64,000 nucleotides of DNA from Viscum album (Eukaryota; Streptophyta; Magnoliopsida; Santalales; Viscaceae), in contig OY728165.1 of the NCBI GenBank assembly GCA_963277665.1, positions 1,754,820,772 to 1,754,884,771 on the forward strand. Reading direction: 5' to 3'. The notes beneath the pieces were generated by a model. It saw nothing but the letters and a program-made list of their open reading frames with translations, did not search any database and was not told the DNA's origin. A program made the position numbers and the translations under genes. Positions 37,690-49,560 of this stretch are shown piece after piece. The stretch's first letter is position 1; each line of letters opens with the position of its first letter.

Positions 37690-38055
37690 AATTTCCCATT
37701 AGTGTTCAATCATATCAAGGACAATTTCTCTAATGAATTGTTAGAATTAACTATAATGGGAGAGGTAGAGTTCTCTATCAAACTAGTTCAAGGGGATGCG
37801 ATGATATATATTCATCCTTATAGGATGGCTATTATAATTATATATAGACTCAAGTGGATGTCAGATGATTCATAGGAAAATCATTTTTGGAGACCCAATA
37901 CTTCACTGTGGAGTTATCTTGTAATTATTCTTCAAAAATGGTGGAAGGTACCGGTAATCTATGTGTGGATTACGAGAAATTGGACTAACTTACAGTTAAG
38001 AACCCATATCCTATCATGTGTATTGATGATATCATATAACATCAATAGGGCATAG
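37690..38055 (+). pseudogene. Ty3/gypsy RT relic, truncated at the fingers
   Basis: GEVEFSIKLVQGDAMIY and PYRMA (37757-37830) match the pre-RT EVEFSIDLVPGTAPI..PYRMAP. VIYVWITRNW / CVDYEKLD (37959-37990) matches CVDYR.LN. LTVKNPYPIMCIDDI (37985-38030) matches [15 protein letters not shown]. The reading ends at FDQLRG-like residues near 38050, before the palm domain and the FIDD active site. At that point sequence colinear with the LTR at 46.5 kb begins in the opposite orientation, so the gene has been cut by another element or by a rearrangement. Confidence 0.82.
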
Positions 38056-41000
38056 GGTGGCGATCATCGACAAGGGTATAGAAATATGACTACAGTGGGA
38101 GGAATTTTCCATTTAAAGTAACTGAAATCCAGAGATAAGATTTTTCAATCTCAAACAACTCCATGATAGATATATATAAATAAATCAAAATCCATCCCAC
38201 ATGCATGTTTATGTAAAAATACTATAAATACAAAAATACTCCAAGGTATGTTCCAAAATAAAACAAATAAGTGATGCAATAAAATTCCCCAACATCTATG
38301 CTAGTAAGGTCCAACACGGTCTACATAATCTCTTTAGAAATAGAAATGTGGTTTTACATAGTTATGGTGATCATAAAATATACTTAGTAGTGAAAAAAAA
38401 GTCACATGTTCAGAAGTTGGAGATTCATACTAATGACACTATGAGAAAACAAGAAAAACACAATAGCACATAATTTGGTATATCATCGATCCCAACATCA
38501 CCAAGGAATACTCACTAAATAACACAAATCATGTAATGAAATTTAATAAGCACATCGATATTTGGGTATGCCACACCAAATCCCACATGATAAGTGATCA
38601 TCCTTAAGGGAGAACATCTTAATTCAACCTCACTCTTCCACAAGCCCCATTATCACCACACACCAACAGACACCTTGGTCCCAAACCACACCCATCCCGA
38701 CTGTATACACTGAGTCCACAACCACCACACATCTCGACCAAAAACACTGTGTCCTAATCCCAAAGAAACCCTACAAACAAACCTCCTCTCACATAGACAA
38801 TACCATAGATCTGTTAATAAACCACAATCCATTTCATCATGCTCAAAAATTCATGGGTGATAAATGCCTATAATAGAGATCAAGGTAATGTTAGTAACCA
38901 TCCATCCATCCTCCCACTGAGATGTTGAGAAAGAAACCCTCTCCCATAAAAATGGCATTGTTCAACCCCTATTGCTCATCGCAGGTGGGGTGCATATAGA
39001 AAACATAAGGAATTACATTTTTATTCATATAGGTTAAAAAACACTGATTCCATACTATGGGAATCCAAGAAAACAACCATTACACTCAAAAAAACATTGA
39101 TACAACCTCTGCATTAACATACCACCACAAAAGATGGCCACATTAACACCACATCAATACAAGTACCAACTCAAAAAATACCCCCAACCAATTCATTTAT
39201 CCAATTATCATTCTGCATTATCAAACCATTCATTCATTTATTTCCATCCCTACCTATGAAACTACCAAACACTGATACCATTTTAAGATGATGAAAAACA
39301 TACCAAACACTGTCAAATCAAACAAAGAACAAAACATACACAACATTATTCTACATTCTCCCTCTGAGGCATTCTCTAACAACTAATCTCGGTATCCCCA
39401 CTGCATATCAACAGCACAACAAACACACCCATAAACAACACCACAACAAACACACCCATAAACATGAAATCTTGACAGAACCTAGTCATGTAGACCGACT
39501 ACTCATCCAATACATAGATGAAGTCCCACTACAGAAAAAGTCCATACATTCGACAATAAATCAACTAATAAACCTTAAATACTATCACACAACCCATTCC
39601 ACCCAATCCCACAACAACCACCACTGAAACACACACATGGAAAAAAATCCAAATAAACATAGCACACATCAACGCCTATCAAATATAGTGTATTAATATT
39701 AGTCCAATGATGTTTTTTTTAAATTCCAAATGGACTTCTAGGGGTGATCACACAAGGGTTCTCAGCTTGGGGAATCTAAATGTATAACAAACTTTAAGTG
39801 ATTAATCAAATTGAAATATACAGAAATTATCCATAGAGAAAAAAATGTTATAAAGAATCACCCATGTGAAGGAAAAGACCACCAAAAACCATGATTTTTA
39901 GAAGCCACATGGCCACAATAGATCACATCATAAACAAAGATAACAAATAGAACCTGTGGTCTACATCTATCCTATCCCCTACCTTTGTGAAGTTCATATT
40001 TCATCATTAGAATTTATTATTGTTAAAAGATGGATTCCATACTATTTCACAATATTTATTTACTACAACCTTACCATATGATACAAAATCATAAAGACAC
40101 AGTAGAATCCCTACCTATCAAAATCGTCAACCAAAACTCATGCTTCCACTAATATAGAGGTGTTGTGTGAGCAGGAGATTCAATGGAAAATCAAAGAGCG
40201 GGATATAGCATAGGCATGCCGCTCATTTGAGGAAGAACGATTCATAACGCACCAAGAGAAAATGGAGATACATTGGGATGACAATTTATTTGGTTTATGA
40301 AGTTCAGATACTATATCAATTGATGGGGAAATTGGTTCAATGTCCATTAGGGATGGGTTTTGTCTAAGACAATGTTGTTTGACTATTGCAAAGTCCAAAT
40401 AAAACCACGATGTTAATGATATAATTAATATCCATTAAAAATATTTTATAAATTCCCGAAAATATATTTATACTTGATTTATGCCAAATAAAATATAAGA
40501 GGGTAGAAATAGGAAAAAACTAGGAAAAATGAACGAGTCACCAATAGTAGGCAACTGATAGTGAGTAACTGATGATGAGCTACATACATTGATCCAGTAA
40601 CACTAGTCCACTGATCCTAAACCAAAAAATGAACCTTACAATATCTGAATCATTGATGATCTTACTCATTGACGCCCAGACTCACTGATACTCTAACTCA
40701 CTAATACCCTGACTCACCGATGCCCTGACTCATAAATGACCTTACTCATAGATGCCCTGACTAACCAATGCCCTAACTCAATAATTCCATCACTAAATGA
40801 TTCCCTGAATCAACGATGCCCAACACCACTGATTCCCTAATAAACTGACACCCTGACTCACTAAAACCTGAACATACTAATGCCTTAACTCACTGATACC
40901 CTAACCTATTGATTCCCCGACTCACTGATGCCCTATCCTACAAACACATTGACCTACCAATTCCTCAACTTACAAATTCCTCAACCTACCAACACATAAT

Positions 41001-41204
41001 CCTACTAAATCCTTAAACTACCAATTCCTTGACCTACCGATACCCTCAAACTATCAACTCCATCGACATATTGACACCTCGACCTACAGATAGAAAAAAT
41101 TGAAAATATTACAAAGTATTGAAATGAGCTATCGTTGCCTCCCATAACACACCAAACAATAGATTTGATAAAGTATTAATCCAAAGTGGTCTAATACATT
41201 ACAT
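38056..41204 (-). repeat. 3' LTR of the 38-49.6 kb element
   Basis: Matches 46546-49560 in order. Shared blocks include TATAGAAATATSAC near 38083, CATGCATGTTTA near 38200, ACATCGATATTTGGG near 38552, and CACCACACATCTC near 38722. GCACCAAGAGAAAATGGAGA near 40236 and a CTGACTCACC minisatellite near 40560-41090 are also shared. Similarity fades at about 41204. Its outermost segment (matching 46410-46545) is missing next to 38055. No genes inside. Confidence 0.78.
40560..41090. repeat. Degenerate minisatellite (unit ~17-19 bp) in the 3' LTR
   Basis: Repeated variants of CTGACTCACCGATGCCCTGA run through the segment, decaying to GACCTACCAATTCCTCAA-like units toward the right. The partner LTR has the same array at 49085-49450 with fewer units. 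Confidence 0.8.
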
Positions 41205-41689
41205 TAGATACCTATCAAACTATTCACACCCTCAAAATTTTAAAACCAAACTATGACCAAAACTGGGTCTAAACAACGACTCCACAAGATACATCTCAAG
41301 GATAAAACCACCTAGATGGAGTGAAACCCCAACATCCATGACACCCTCCTATGAGATTTTTCAACCAAATAACAACAATACATTCCACAAAACCTCCAAA
41401 GGTCTCACTTCCCAATGATATGAATATTGGAATTGCAACCCCATTTAAAGATACATCTACTTTGGACGGCAGTGACTCACCCAAATGAGTTTAATCACAT
41501 AAATAGTAATCTCTGTTTATTAGAAATCAGGTCCTCCCCACCTCATATATAATGAAATTATTGTACAAAATTTAATAAAGGAAAAATGATTTTAAAGAAA
41601 ACAAGGGTCAATAATTACATCACAATGCCAAATAAATGAGAAATACTCATAACAACTATATGTACCAGGTACACATCTACATATATCGT
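41205..41689 (-). other. Region between integrase end and 3' LTR
   Basis: Should contain the polypurine tract. GAGGTGGGGAGGACC on the minus strand near 41529-41543 is a candidate. At 41461-41500 a TTTGGACGGCAGTGACTCAC-type string closely matches part of the GC-rich element's LTR (17601-17642). That suggests either a shared ancestral LTR piece or a small fragment of that family lodged here. Confidence 0.4.
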
Positions 41690-42270
41690 TCCCAATTACT
41701 CTCTACCCGACCACCATTCCTCCACAACATGTGAACCATGCAAATGGTTCCTCAATGCAACACCTTTTCTAGATAATCTTGAATCTCTACTTGTCCCTCC
41801 ATGAACGTTTATCCTTCCATGATATCTACCTCTCCCCAATTAATGACATGGGAATCATTATTAAGAAACTAATTAAACTACAAAACATGAAAAATGGTGT
41901 GGACCATCCTCAAATATGGTGGAAAAACCTTAGTGATATGCCACCTTTCTAACTCATCGGAATTCCCTCAATAGTCTGATTAATATAGGGGATAGCTGAC
42001 TCCCTCTACCAAAACTCATCTATCGACATTGAGGTGAAAACATCCAGAATATGTGGTACAAAACCTCAAAATATGAAGACCTTCTCATACAATAGGCATT
42101 AGAATTATAATAGTTATGTGATTCCATTATGCTCTCATGGTCAAGATTAACCTTCTCTAGCATACTCTACACTACGTCGCGACCAACAACTGCTATATCC
42201 TCCAGTTTCATCGTGCATAAAGGTGAATGAAAAAGTCTCCGTTATAGAGCGTCGAACATATCCATACCAA
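41690..42270 (-). pseudogene. Ty3/gypsy integrase C-terminal relic
   Basis: The minus strand reads HSFIGMDMFDAL.RRLFHSPLC near 42180-42265, matching the end of the integrase core ([24 protein letters not shown]). It then reads MVHTIFHVL near 41900 (family VHNVFHVSMLRKY), and DSHVINWGEVD near 41840. VEIQDYLEKVLH and a MVHMLWRN stretch near 41710-41790 match the PV.ILD...K.LR.K....VKVLWRNH tail. Stops occur but indels are few. The catalytic core upstream (42270-43850) is not clearly readable. Confidence 0.75.
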
Positions 42271-43851
42271 TGAAAGAGTGATATATATTATTTTAATAAA
42301 ACTACAACAAGGGAAAATTTAACACCCAAAACACACTGAAGTCTATAGCACATTCCCCTCACATGTACTAAAACATCATGATGATCCTCTGTATTTTTCC
42401 ATCCTTATGAGGGTGGAAAGAAGTGATAAGGTGTAATTGGGTGCCAATGTAAAGCTGAAACCCCATAGAGAATCACAATTTGAAACATGTATCACAATCT
42501 GTGATGATGGATCTTAGAACTTCATGTCTTAGTTCAACCTCATCCACATACTATCATCCTAAGGTATCCACTACGCTTGACTCCTTGATTGGAAAGAAGA
42601 TTACTAATTTTTTCAACCAATAAAATACTATCCAAATAGAATTATATCCTCATTTATAAATGGGTTATATTATAGAGAAATATATTGAGATGTTATTCTT
42701 CATCTATTTCGGGACTTTCTGGACCTACAATAAACCACCGGGAACATGGTTCGTAGACTTCAATTGATGGCACATTAATCACATTTTCACAAACTCTACT
42801 ACTCCCCACATTATCCCAAGCTACCTAAATTATTCCCTCAAGTCCCAAGAAATCATGTAAAATCTTGGTTATACCATTTTGGGTGATCTATTAAACTCAC
42901 AAATAACGTCCTCACACAGTTTCGATGGAACAAAATAGCTTTTCAAGGAACAACATCTAATTCTGGCCATCCTCTGACCCTCCCTCCATAGCAAAACTCT
43001 GGTCAATGTGATCACACATAACATATTCCTCTTAGTCTCCCCTCTTGAATAATCCACCTTATGCCTCACATATTATTGTACTCTGATCTGAAATAGAAGA
43101 CCTATACGACCATCCATTCATGCATATAATTTCAATACAACCAATGCCTCTATCACCCTCTATACATCCGCAGATTCCAAAACTACTTCTTATTGTGAAA
43201 TAATCCTCAATTTATCTCCCAAAAAATTCCCCATTCCTAGGTTTTAGGAAATAAAAAAAATAAAAATCCTTGAGAAACTCCATCCACCTCTAATGTCGCT
43301 TGTTATGATCTTGTGAGGAAAAGATATACCTTAATCTCTGGTGATTTGTGAAGACCAAAAAGTTCTGCACAATGAGATAATGTCGCTAATGTTTTAGTGT
43401 GAACATGAATGATGCATGTTAATGATCATGGGTCGAATAATTACATTATGTAGGATGTAACTTCCTAGACCCTTTGGATATCACTGCCCATTTATACATC
43501 AGTACATATCCCAAGCCTATACAAGAATAATTGAAAAAAAACCTTGAACATCACCCATTCCTCCGGTAGCCGAAGATCTGGGGAACTAACCAATATCCCC
43601 ATAAAATATCCAAATGCTTACTGGAATTGTTCACTCCACAAAAAATCTTGTCCTTTACTGGTGAAATCCATAAAAAGGGCTTCTATCTGAGAGAAATCAT
43701 GAATGAATCTCTGATAGTAGCCTACCTAACCAAGAAAACTATGAACATCTTCCACATTATTGCTTGATATCTGGGAAACAACTTACTCGAACATCGATGT
43801 GTCCACTACTACACCTAGCTAAGACAACACATGTCCAAGAAAGAGGACCTC
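42271..43851 (-). pseudogene. RNase H / integrase core region, poorly readable
   Basis: Position demands RNase H and the N-terminal part of integrase. I could not identify secure motifs, and the minus-strand open frame 42869-43069 is not assignable. No sign of a different inserted element. Confidence 0.35.
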
Positions 43852-44500
43852 TCATATAGGAAACATGAACTTGGATATTTTTCCATAGAGTTGGTGGTGT
43901 TGAATGGCCACTATGATAATCCCATGATTATCTATATACTCCTCCACTGACTTCGAGTAGATCCGGATTTCATCAATGAATATGATGATGAACTGGTATA
44001 TGAACTCATAAAAGACAGAGTTCATGAGTCTCATGGACAAGAGTGGAGCATTAGTAACACAAAACAATATAAATTGAATCTCAAAGATCATATATGAACT
44101 CTTGAAAGATGTATTTGAAATGACACTCTTCATTGACCATCAATTGTTGATATCTAGACAGAAGATCAATCCTGGAAAACCAACTCACTCCCCTCAGCTG
44201 GTTGAAAACATCATGTATCCTTAGGAGAGGGTTAATTTTCTTGACTGTTACCTGATTCAGTCCCTAATAGTCTATGACCATTATCAGGACACTATCCACC
44301 ATCTTTTCAACCATAAAACAAAGAAAACCATGATGACTCACTAGGTTGGATGAAACCCTTCCTCATCTAGTAGTCAAATTGGATCTATAGCTCCCATTAC
44401 TCATAATGTGTCATTCGATAAGGATCCATCAAAATCGGATTTCACCAGATTGTATGTCTATCCCAAACTCAATGACATGTTGAGGGGGTACGGTCATAAC
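43852..44500 (-). pseudogene. Ty3/gypsy reverse transcriptase relic
   Basis: Starting near 44495 on the minus strand: EFGIDIQSG, DPYRMTH, then MRKGFIQPS (family LLDKGFIRPS). DY.GLNQVTVKKINPLLRIHDVFNQLRG lies near 44210-44290, the counterpart of [43 protein letters not shown] follows near 44165. The open frame 43852-44133 then gives FCVTNAPLLSMRLMNSVF, FIIIFIDEIRIYSKS and HQLYGKISKFMF. The active site FIDD has become FIDE. One frameshift near 44125 separates the two halves. It is unmistakable by motif order, though each motif is altered. Confidence 0.88.
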
Positions 44501-46394
44501 ATTATTTGGTAAAACTTACAGAAACAAGACAAAAATTCCATAGTCCTCCATCATCTCACCATCGGTCGAACCCACAATATCCTAGCTAACAATGAAAGTA
44601 GTGGCTCCATGTTTTGATTCCCATATGACAAATCTTATCACCAAAAAAAGCTACATGATGGACATTCACGATATAAAACATGACTGTTCTCTAAATGAAG
44701 CCGATAACACCATGAAAAATGTACAATATGTTGATGATAAGGAAAACAACACATGGTTTCATCTACAGAAGATTGAGATCCCTAATGGACTGATGTAGCC
44801 CCAAAAATAAGGGGTATGGAATATCTCTCTATGTACAATACCAAATCATGGGCTCAATCGGACACAACAAAGTAGTGTGGAGATCTTAAATCAAAAAGGT
44901 GTTAGAAAGAATATGAAAAGAACTGATAATACCTCGAATGATCTTCGTCCATACCGGAACTATTTCCACTTCCTCATGAAACTACCCATGAAAATATCCT
45001 ATTCCCCTTTGTTTCTAGTCATCTCCTTTACCATGCCCTGGTTGAGGCACCTGTGGAGCACCTTGATGTCGGCCTCCTTCTACACTCTCTGCCCTTGGTG
45101 AAGTCGGTGCCTACTATCCCTACTCCTAGAATGTCTTGGAAGGAAACTGTTACTGACACATGCACTAATCCTACCCACCTCCATTTTACTTATCTCTAGT
45201 GTTGAACTATCCCTGAAGGTGACCATGGAATCCAAAAAAAATACACCTTAGCCTAAGGATCGTGGTAAAATCGCGAGGACCCAATGGTTGAAAAAGAAAC
45301 CAATGGGGTCAGATCATAGCTGGCTGAAACCTAGATGGCCTGGACGCTAGTGAATTGTTGTTGATGACCTTACCCTTTAAAGATATCAGGTGACCTCCCT
45401 CCCATAATGGACCTCCATGAAAGTGCATAATTTCCTCTTCCACATCCTTGTTCTGATCAACAAAGTATGTCGGTCGGATGAAGGAAGTAACCCCATACTA
45501 AAGAGAAGGATAGAAGGCATCTTCTAAGCACATCTCATAAGACCCCTCATCCAGAAAGAGATAAACATAAAAACATAGGTGATATATTAACATGATAACC
45601 AATTCATTCATTTAAATACTCCCCTTATATAGGGATATTATATCTTTCCTGTTTTTTTAATAATGGGAAAAATGAATTACACCTTAAAATCCTAATCAAT
45701 GTCATAACACGAAACACCAGTCACCTTCCACTCTCTGAGGTAATGTGTCCACTACTAATGTGCTTCTCCCCTCATCAGGCTCACCGACAGGGGAACCCAT
45801 TATTCTATTGGAGCCCATATCAATCTAAAAGAGATAACTAACTCCTCGATCAAACTCAATGTCTACATGTTTGATACCCTAACCTCTTACATTACTAGAG
45901 TCTTCTTCTGGAATGAAAGAAGTATATTCTACCACTAATCATCCTCCTCCATTGGATTCACCCTCAACCAGTCAACCGGGTCATCCTATTGTCCCTACAC
46001 TTATTTTACAACATAAGGGTGAAATACATGATCCATAGTTGAATGGAAAAAAAGGAAATCTTAAGCCCAAGTAGAATGTATTTTATTTAGGATTCCTTTT
46101 AAGTAGTTGGTTATTTTAATTTACTGAAAATTATTGAAATAAAAATGAACACAAGTCGTCATCACACAGGTACCATTCCTAATCTCTCTACCCCAGAATT
46201 GGTGTAGCCCCACTTGGCCATTTGGTAAGCTCAGATTCCTTTCAACAGATTACGAGGGCCTTAAAATCACATTTCATTACTGGTATTCCTTGGCCCATGT
46301 CACACACTAGAAGAAACTAAGAATATTTCCCTACCAACACATTCAATCATCGCTATTCCAAACTAAAACATACATCTTATATCTCAACCATCAT
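44501..46394 (-). pseudogene. gag-protease region and leader, not readable
   Basis: Between the RT and the primer site there is room for gag (about 1.2 kb), protease and a leader, but no WW..L, CCHC or DSGAS motif is clear on the minus strand. The composition is C-rich on the plus strand (G-rich coding), like the RT. The plus-strand open frames 44592-44798 and 44877-45101 are antisense shadows. Confidence 0.35.
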
Positions 46395-46406
46395 CCTCTA
46401 ATACTA
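46395..46406 (-). promoter_or_regulatory. Degenerate tRNA-Met primer-binding site
   Basis: The minus strand reads TAGTATTAGAGG three bases after the LTR edge. It matches TGGTATCAGAGC except for two transitions and the last base, and keeps the same 3-base spacing as the primer site of the GC-rich element. The adjoining LTR end, GATTCGTGATA, is likewise a decayed GGTCGTGACA. Confidence 0.7.
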
Positions 46407-46409
46407 TTC

Positions 46410-49400
46410 TATCACGAATCGCCTTCTTAAAGATGAAGGACGGAATAGAAAGAAGCTATGACTTTCCTTCGTCATGATGATGAAGAGATAATGACCCCCA
46501 AGTCCCACCTCTAATAGGCCTCGTGGTGGTGACAAGAAATAAGTGTATAGAAATATCACAAAATGGTGAGGGCTTGACCTTTTTATAGTAGCCAAGATCA
46601 GGAGATAAGCTGAATCAACCTCTGAAAACCACAACATAGATATATATATATATATAAATAAACCAAAAAACATCCTATATGCATGTTTAAGTAAAACTGG
46701 TATAAATTGAAATATATTCAAAGGTATTTACCAAATTAAAACTAAGTAGTGACAAAATAACCATCCCCATTGTTTGAGATTGTAAATTCTAGCATAGTCC
46801 ACATAATCTCTATGGAAAGCTGAAAACTGTTTTGTATACATTGTGTGATAATACAAGTATACTCATTAGGGAAAATAAAATTCATCCATGCCCAAGTGGA
46901 AGAACCATTCTAATTCCCCTATGAGAAATAGTAGAATTCCAAAATCACGTAAAATTGAATTCTATCCAACCCAACCTCATCATGGAAAGCTTACCAAATA
47001 ACTCAAATAAAGTAATGTCATATAATAAGAACATTGATATTTGGGAGCCCACACCAGTTTTCATTGGTTAACTTCTCATCCCTAACGGTGAGCGTCCTGA
47101 TGATACTACACTCTTGCACAATTCACCACTGTCACAACACACCCTCATAAACCAAGGCACATAACAATACCAATCCTGACAGCAGTGACTTGGGCCACAA
47201 ACACCACATGTCTTTCCCAAAAACACCTAGTCTTCATCCTAAAGACACATGTGAAACAAACCACGAATCACATAACCAATAATATAAATATGGTAATAAA
47301 CTTCAAGCCATTATATTCTTCCTAAAAAGTCATGGGAGATAAATTCCTAGAATATGTACTAAGGTAAAGTTAGTAACAAGACATCCATCCCCCCACCAAG
47401 ATGTTGGGAGAAAAACCCACCCCCATAAGAATTGGGGTGTTTGGCACATGGTTCTCATCATGAGTTGGCTGTGTTTATAAAACATAACGAAATAAATGAT
47501 TATACATTTAGGTAACACACACTCATCCCATCTTAGGGGCTTCCCTAAATACAACCAACCCATTCAAAATAACCTTTTATTCTACACCTACATGCATGCA
47601 CCACCATGATCAACGGTCACTTGAGTACTGCATCATTATAAGAACCAACTCAAAACTTACCACCATCCAATTCATTTAATAAATTATTGTTCTTAATTTT
47701 CAAATCATTCATTTATTCATTTCAATCCCTTCTCAGGAAAAAACCAAACATTGAAAAAATTATATTGTGAAGTAATAATTACAACCACTACCAAGTCATC
47801 CAAGGAAAGAAACATCCAAAAACCTTCTTAAATGATATGTCACCCAATCATCCTCTCACAACTATTCCTGCCAGCCCTGATTCCCTACAACACCAAACCC
47901 TACACTCCCAAAAACATGAAATCATGATAAAACCCAATATTACATCCATGTTGGACAACCACTACCCAGGTGTTGTCCTACTGTATAAAAATTCCATCTA
48001 TTTTACAATCAAAAAAATCTCTCAACCTGAGATACCATCACACTGCCCATTAAACCCTATAAAAACAATCACATAACTACCACCAGAAAAACCCACACAA
48101 GGAAAAATCACAAAAGTACACAACCCAAATCCACACCTATCAAATAGTGTATATTCAGATTTTTCCAACATTGTTCTTTAAATTTTATTATGATAAGGAG
48201 GGGTGATCAGTTAATGGTTTTCATCCCGAGGAATCCATTTTTTTATCATAGTTTATATGGTAAATCATATATTTATTTAGAAACATTATCCTAATGAAAA
48301 AAAAACAATTATAAAGCATAACCCATGAAAAATAAAAGAACACCAACTATAATTATTTTCAAAGGCCCCACGACTACAACATATCACATAATAAACCTCG
48401 ATAACATATAAAAAATTTTATCCACAATAATCCACTTCTATCACATTATCATGTTTATATTTAATCAATGGAATTTATATTTTCTAGAAGATGGATTCCA
48501 TAGTATTTTACAAATGACCTTACAAAACCAATCCTGCATGATACACAATCGAAGAGAGATAATAGAATCCATTATTGGAACAAAAGCTGAACAAAACACC
48601 AGCTCAAGACAAAATAGAGGGGTTTCATGGGTAGGATATCCCATGGAAAACCGAAGGGGGGGGGGGGTGAGAGACCACAACACATACACATGACTCATCA
48701 GGAGATGAAAGTGACTCAGTGCACCAAGAGATAATGGAGACACACTAGGAAGAGAAGGTCTCAGTTTACGTTGGTTAGATCCTATATCAACTGAAGGTAA
48801 TCATTTTGAAAATCCATTTATGTTGGATCATGTCCAAGACCATGAAACATGGTGATTTTAATGTTATCTAAGTGTTATCATATTAAATATATTATTAATA
48901 CCATTTGAAATGAATTTAGAAATACCTAAATAAATTTAATGATTTATTTAAGTAAAATAAAATGTCAGAGGGAAAAAATGGACTAATTGTGAAAAAATGG
49001 AATGAGTCCTCAATGGGTTATTAACCAACAACAAGCCACCACCAACGAGTCACCAATGTTGCGATACCAACGTTGATCCATCAATGAGGAGAAACTCACA
49101 TGACCTAATGTTGTCTGACTCCCTGATGCATTGACTCACTAAGGCCCTGACACACCGACACCCTGACTCACCGACGTCCTGAAACACTAATTCCATAATC
49201 TACCGACACCCTGATGCACACTTTCCCTGACTCACCGACGCCCTGAATCACCTACGACCTGACTAACAGATTCTCTAACCTAATGATTCCATAACAACGA
49301 GAAATAATGAATCCCCTGACACCATAACTTATGGATGCCTTGTCATCCCAACACCTTGACCTACCGCTAGATCAACTTACTGATTCCATCGTCCAACCGA

Positions 49401-49560
49401 ATCCCCCGTCCTATCTATTCCCTCGACCAATTGATGGAATGACCTAATAATGGAAATACCTCAAAAAATCTAATACACTAAAAATGATATATTATTTCCC
49501 CCTTGATAAAACCAAAAAATGGATTTGATAATGTAATGGACCACGAAGGTCCGTTCCATT
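46410..49560 (-). repeat. 5' LTR of the 38-49.6 kb element
   Basis: Begins TATCACGA on the plus strand (a decayed TGTCACGA) and matches the left LTR from about 46546 onward. It carries an AT microsatellite near 46640 where the left LTR has a short version, an unusual 12-G run at 48656-48667, and the CTGACTCACC minisatellite. Similarity to the left LTR ends near 49560. No genes. The frames 46404-46721, 47330-47563 and 48465-48743 are fortuitous. Confidence 0.75.
49085..49450. repeat. Degenerate minisatellite in the 5' LTR
   Basis: Variants of CTGACTCACCGACGCCCTGA repeated at about 18-bp spacing, colinear with 40560-41090 but shorter. Confidence 0.78.

Larger units (their letters stand above)
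38056..49560 (-). mobile_element. Old Ty3/gypsy element, minus strand, LTR-internal-LTR
   Basis: Two colinear direct repeats (38056-41204 and 46410-49560) flank an interior. On the minus strand the interior carries a degenerate tRNA-Met primer site, an unreadable gag/protease part, RT (43852-44500) and integrase (41690-42270) in Ty3/gypsy order. The LTR copies have diverged strongly. The left LTR lacks about the first 140 bp found in the right one, and I could not find a target duplication. The element abuts the truncated RT at 38055, so it either landed there or was joined by a deletion. Confidence 0.75.
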
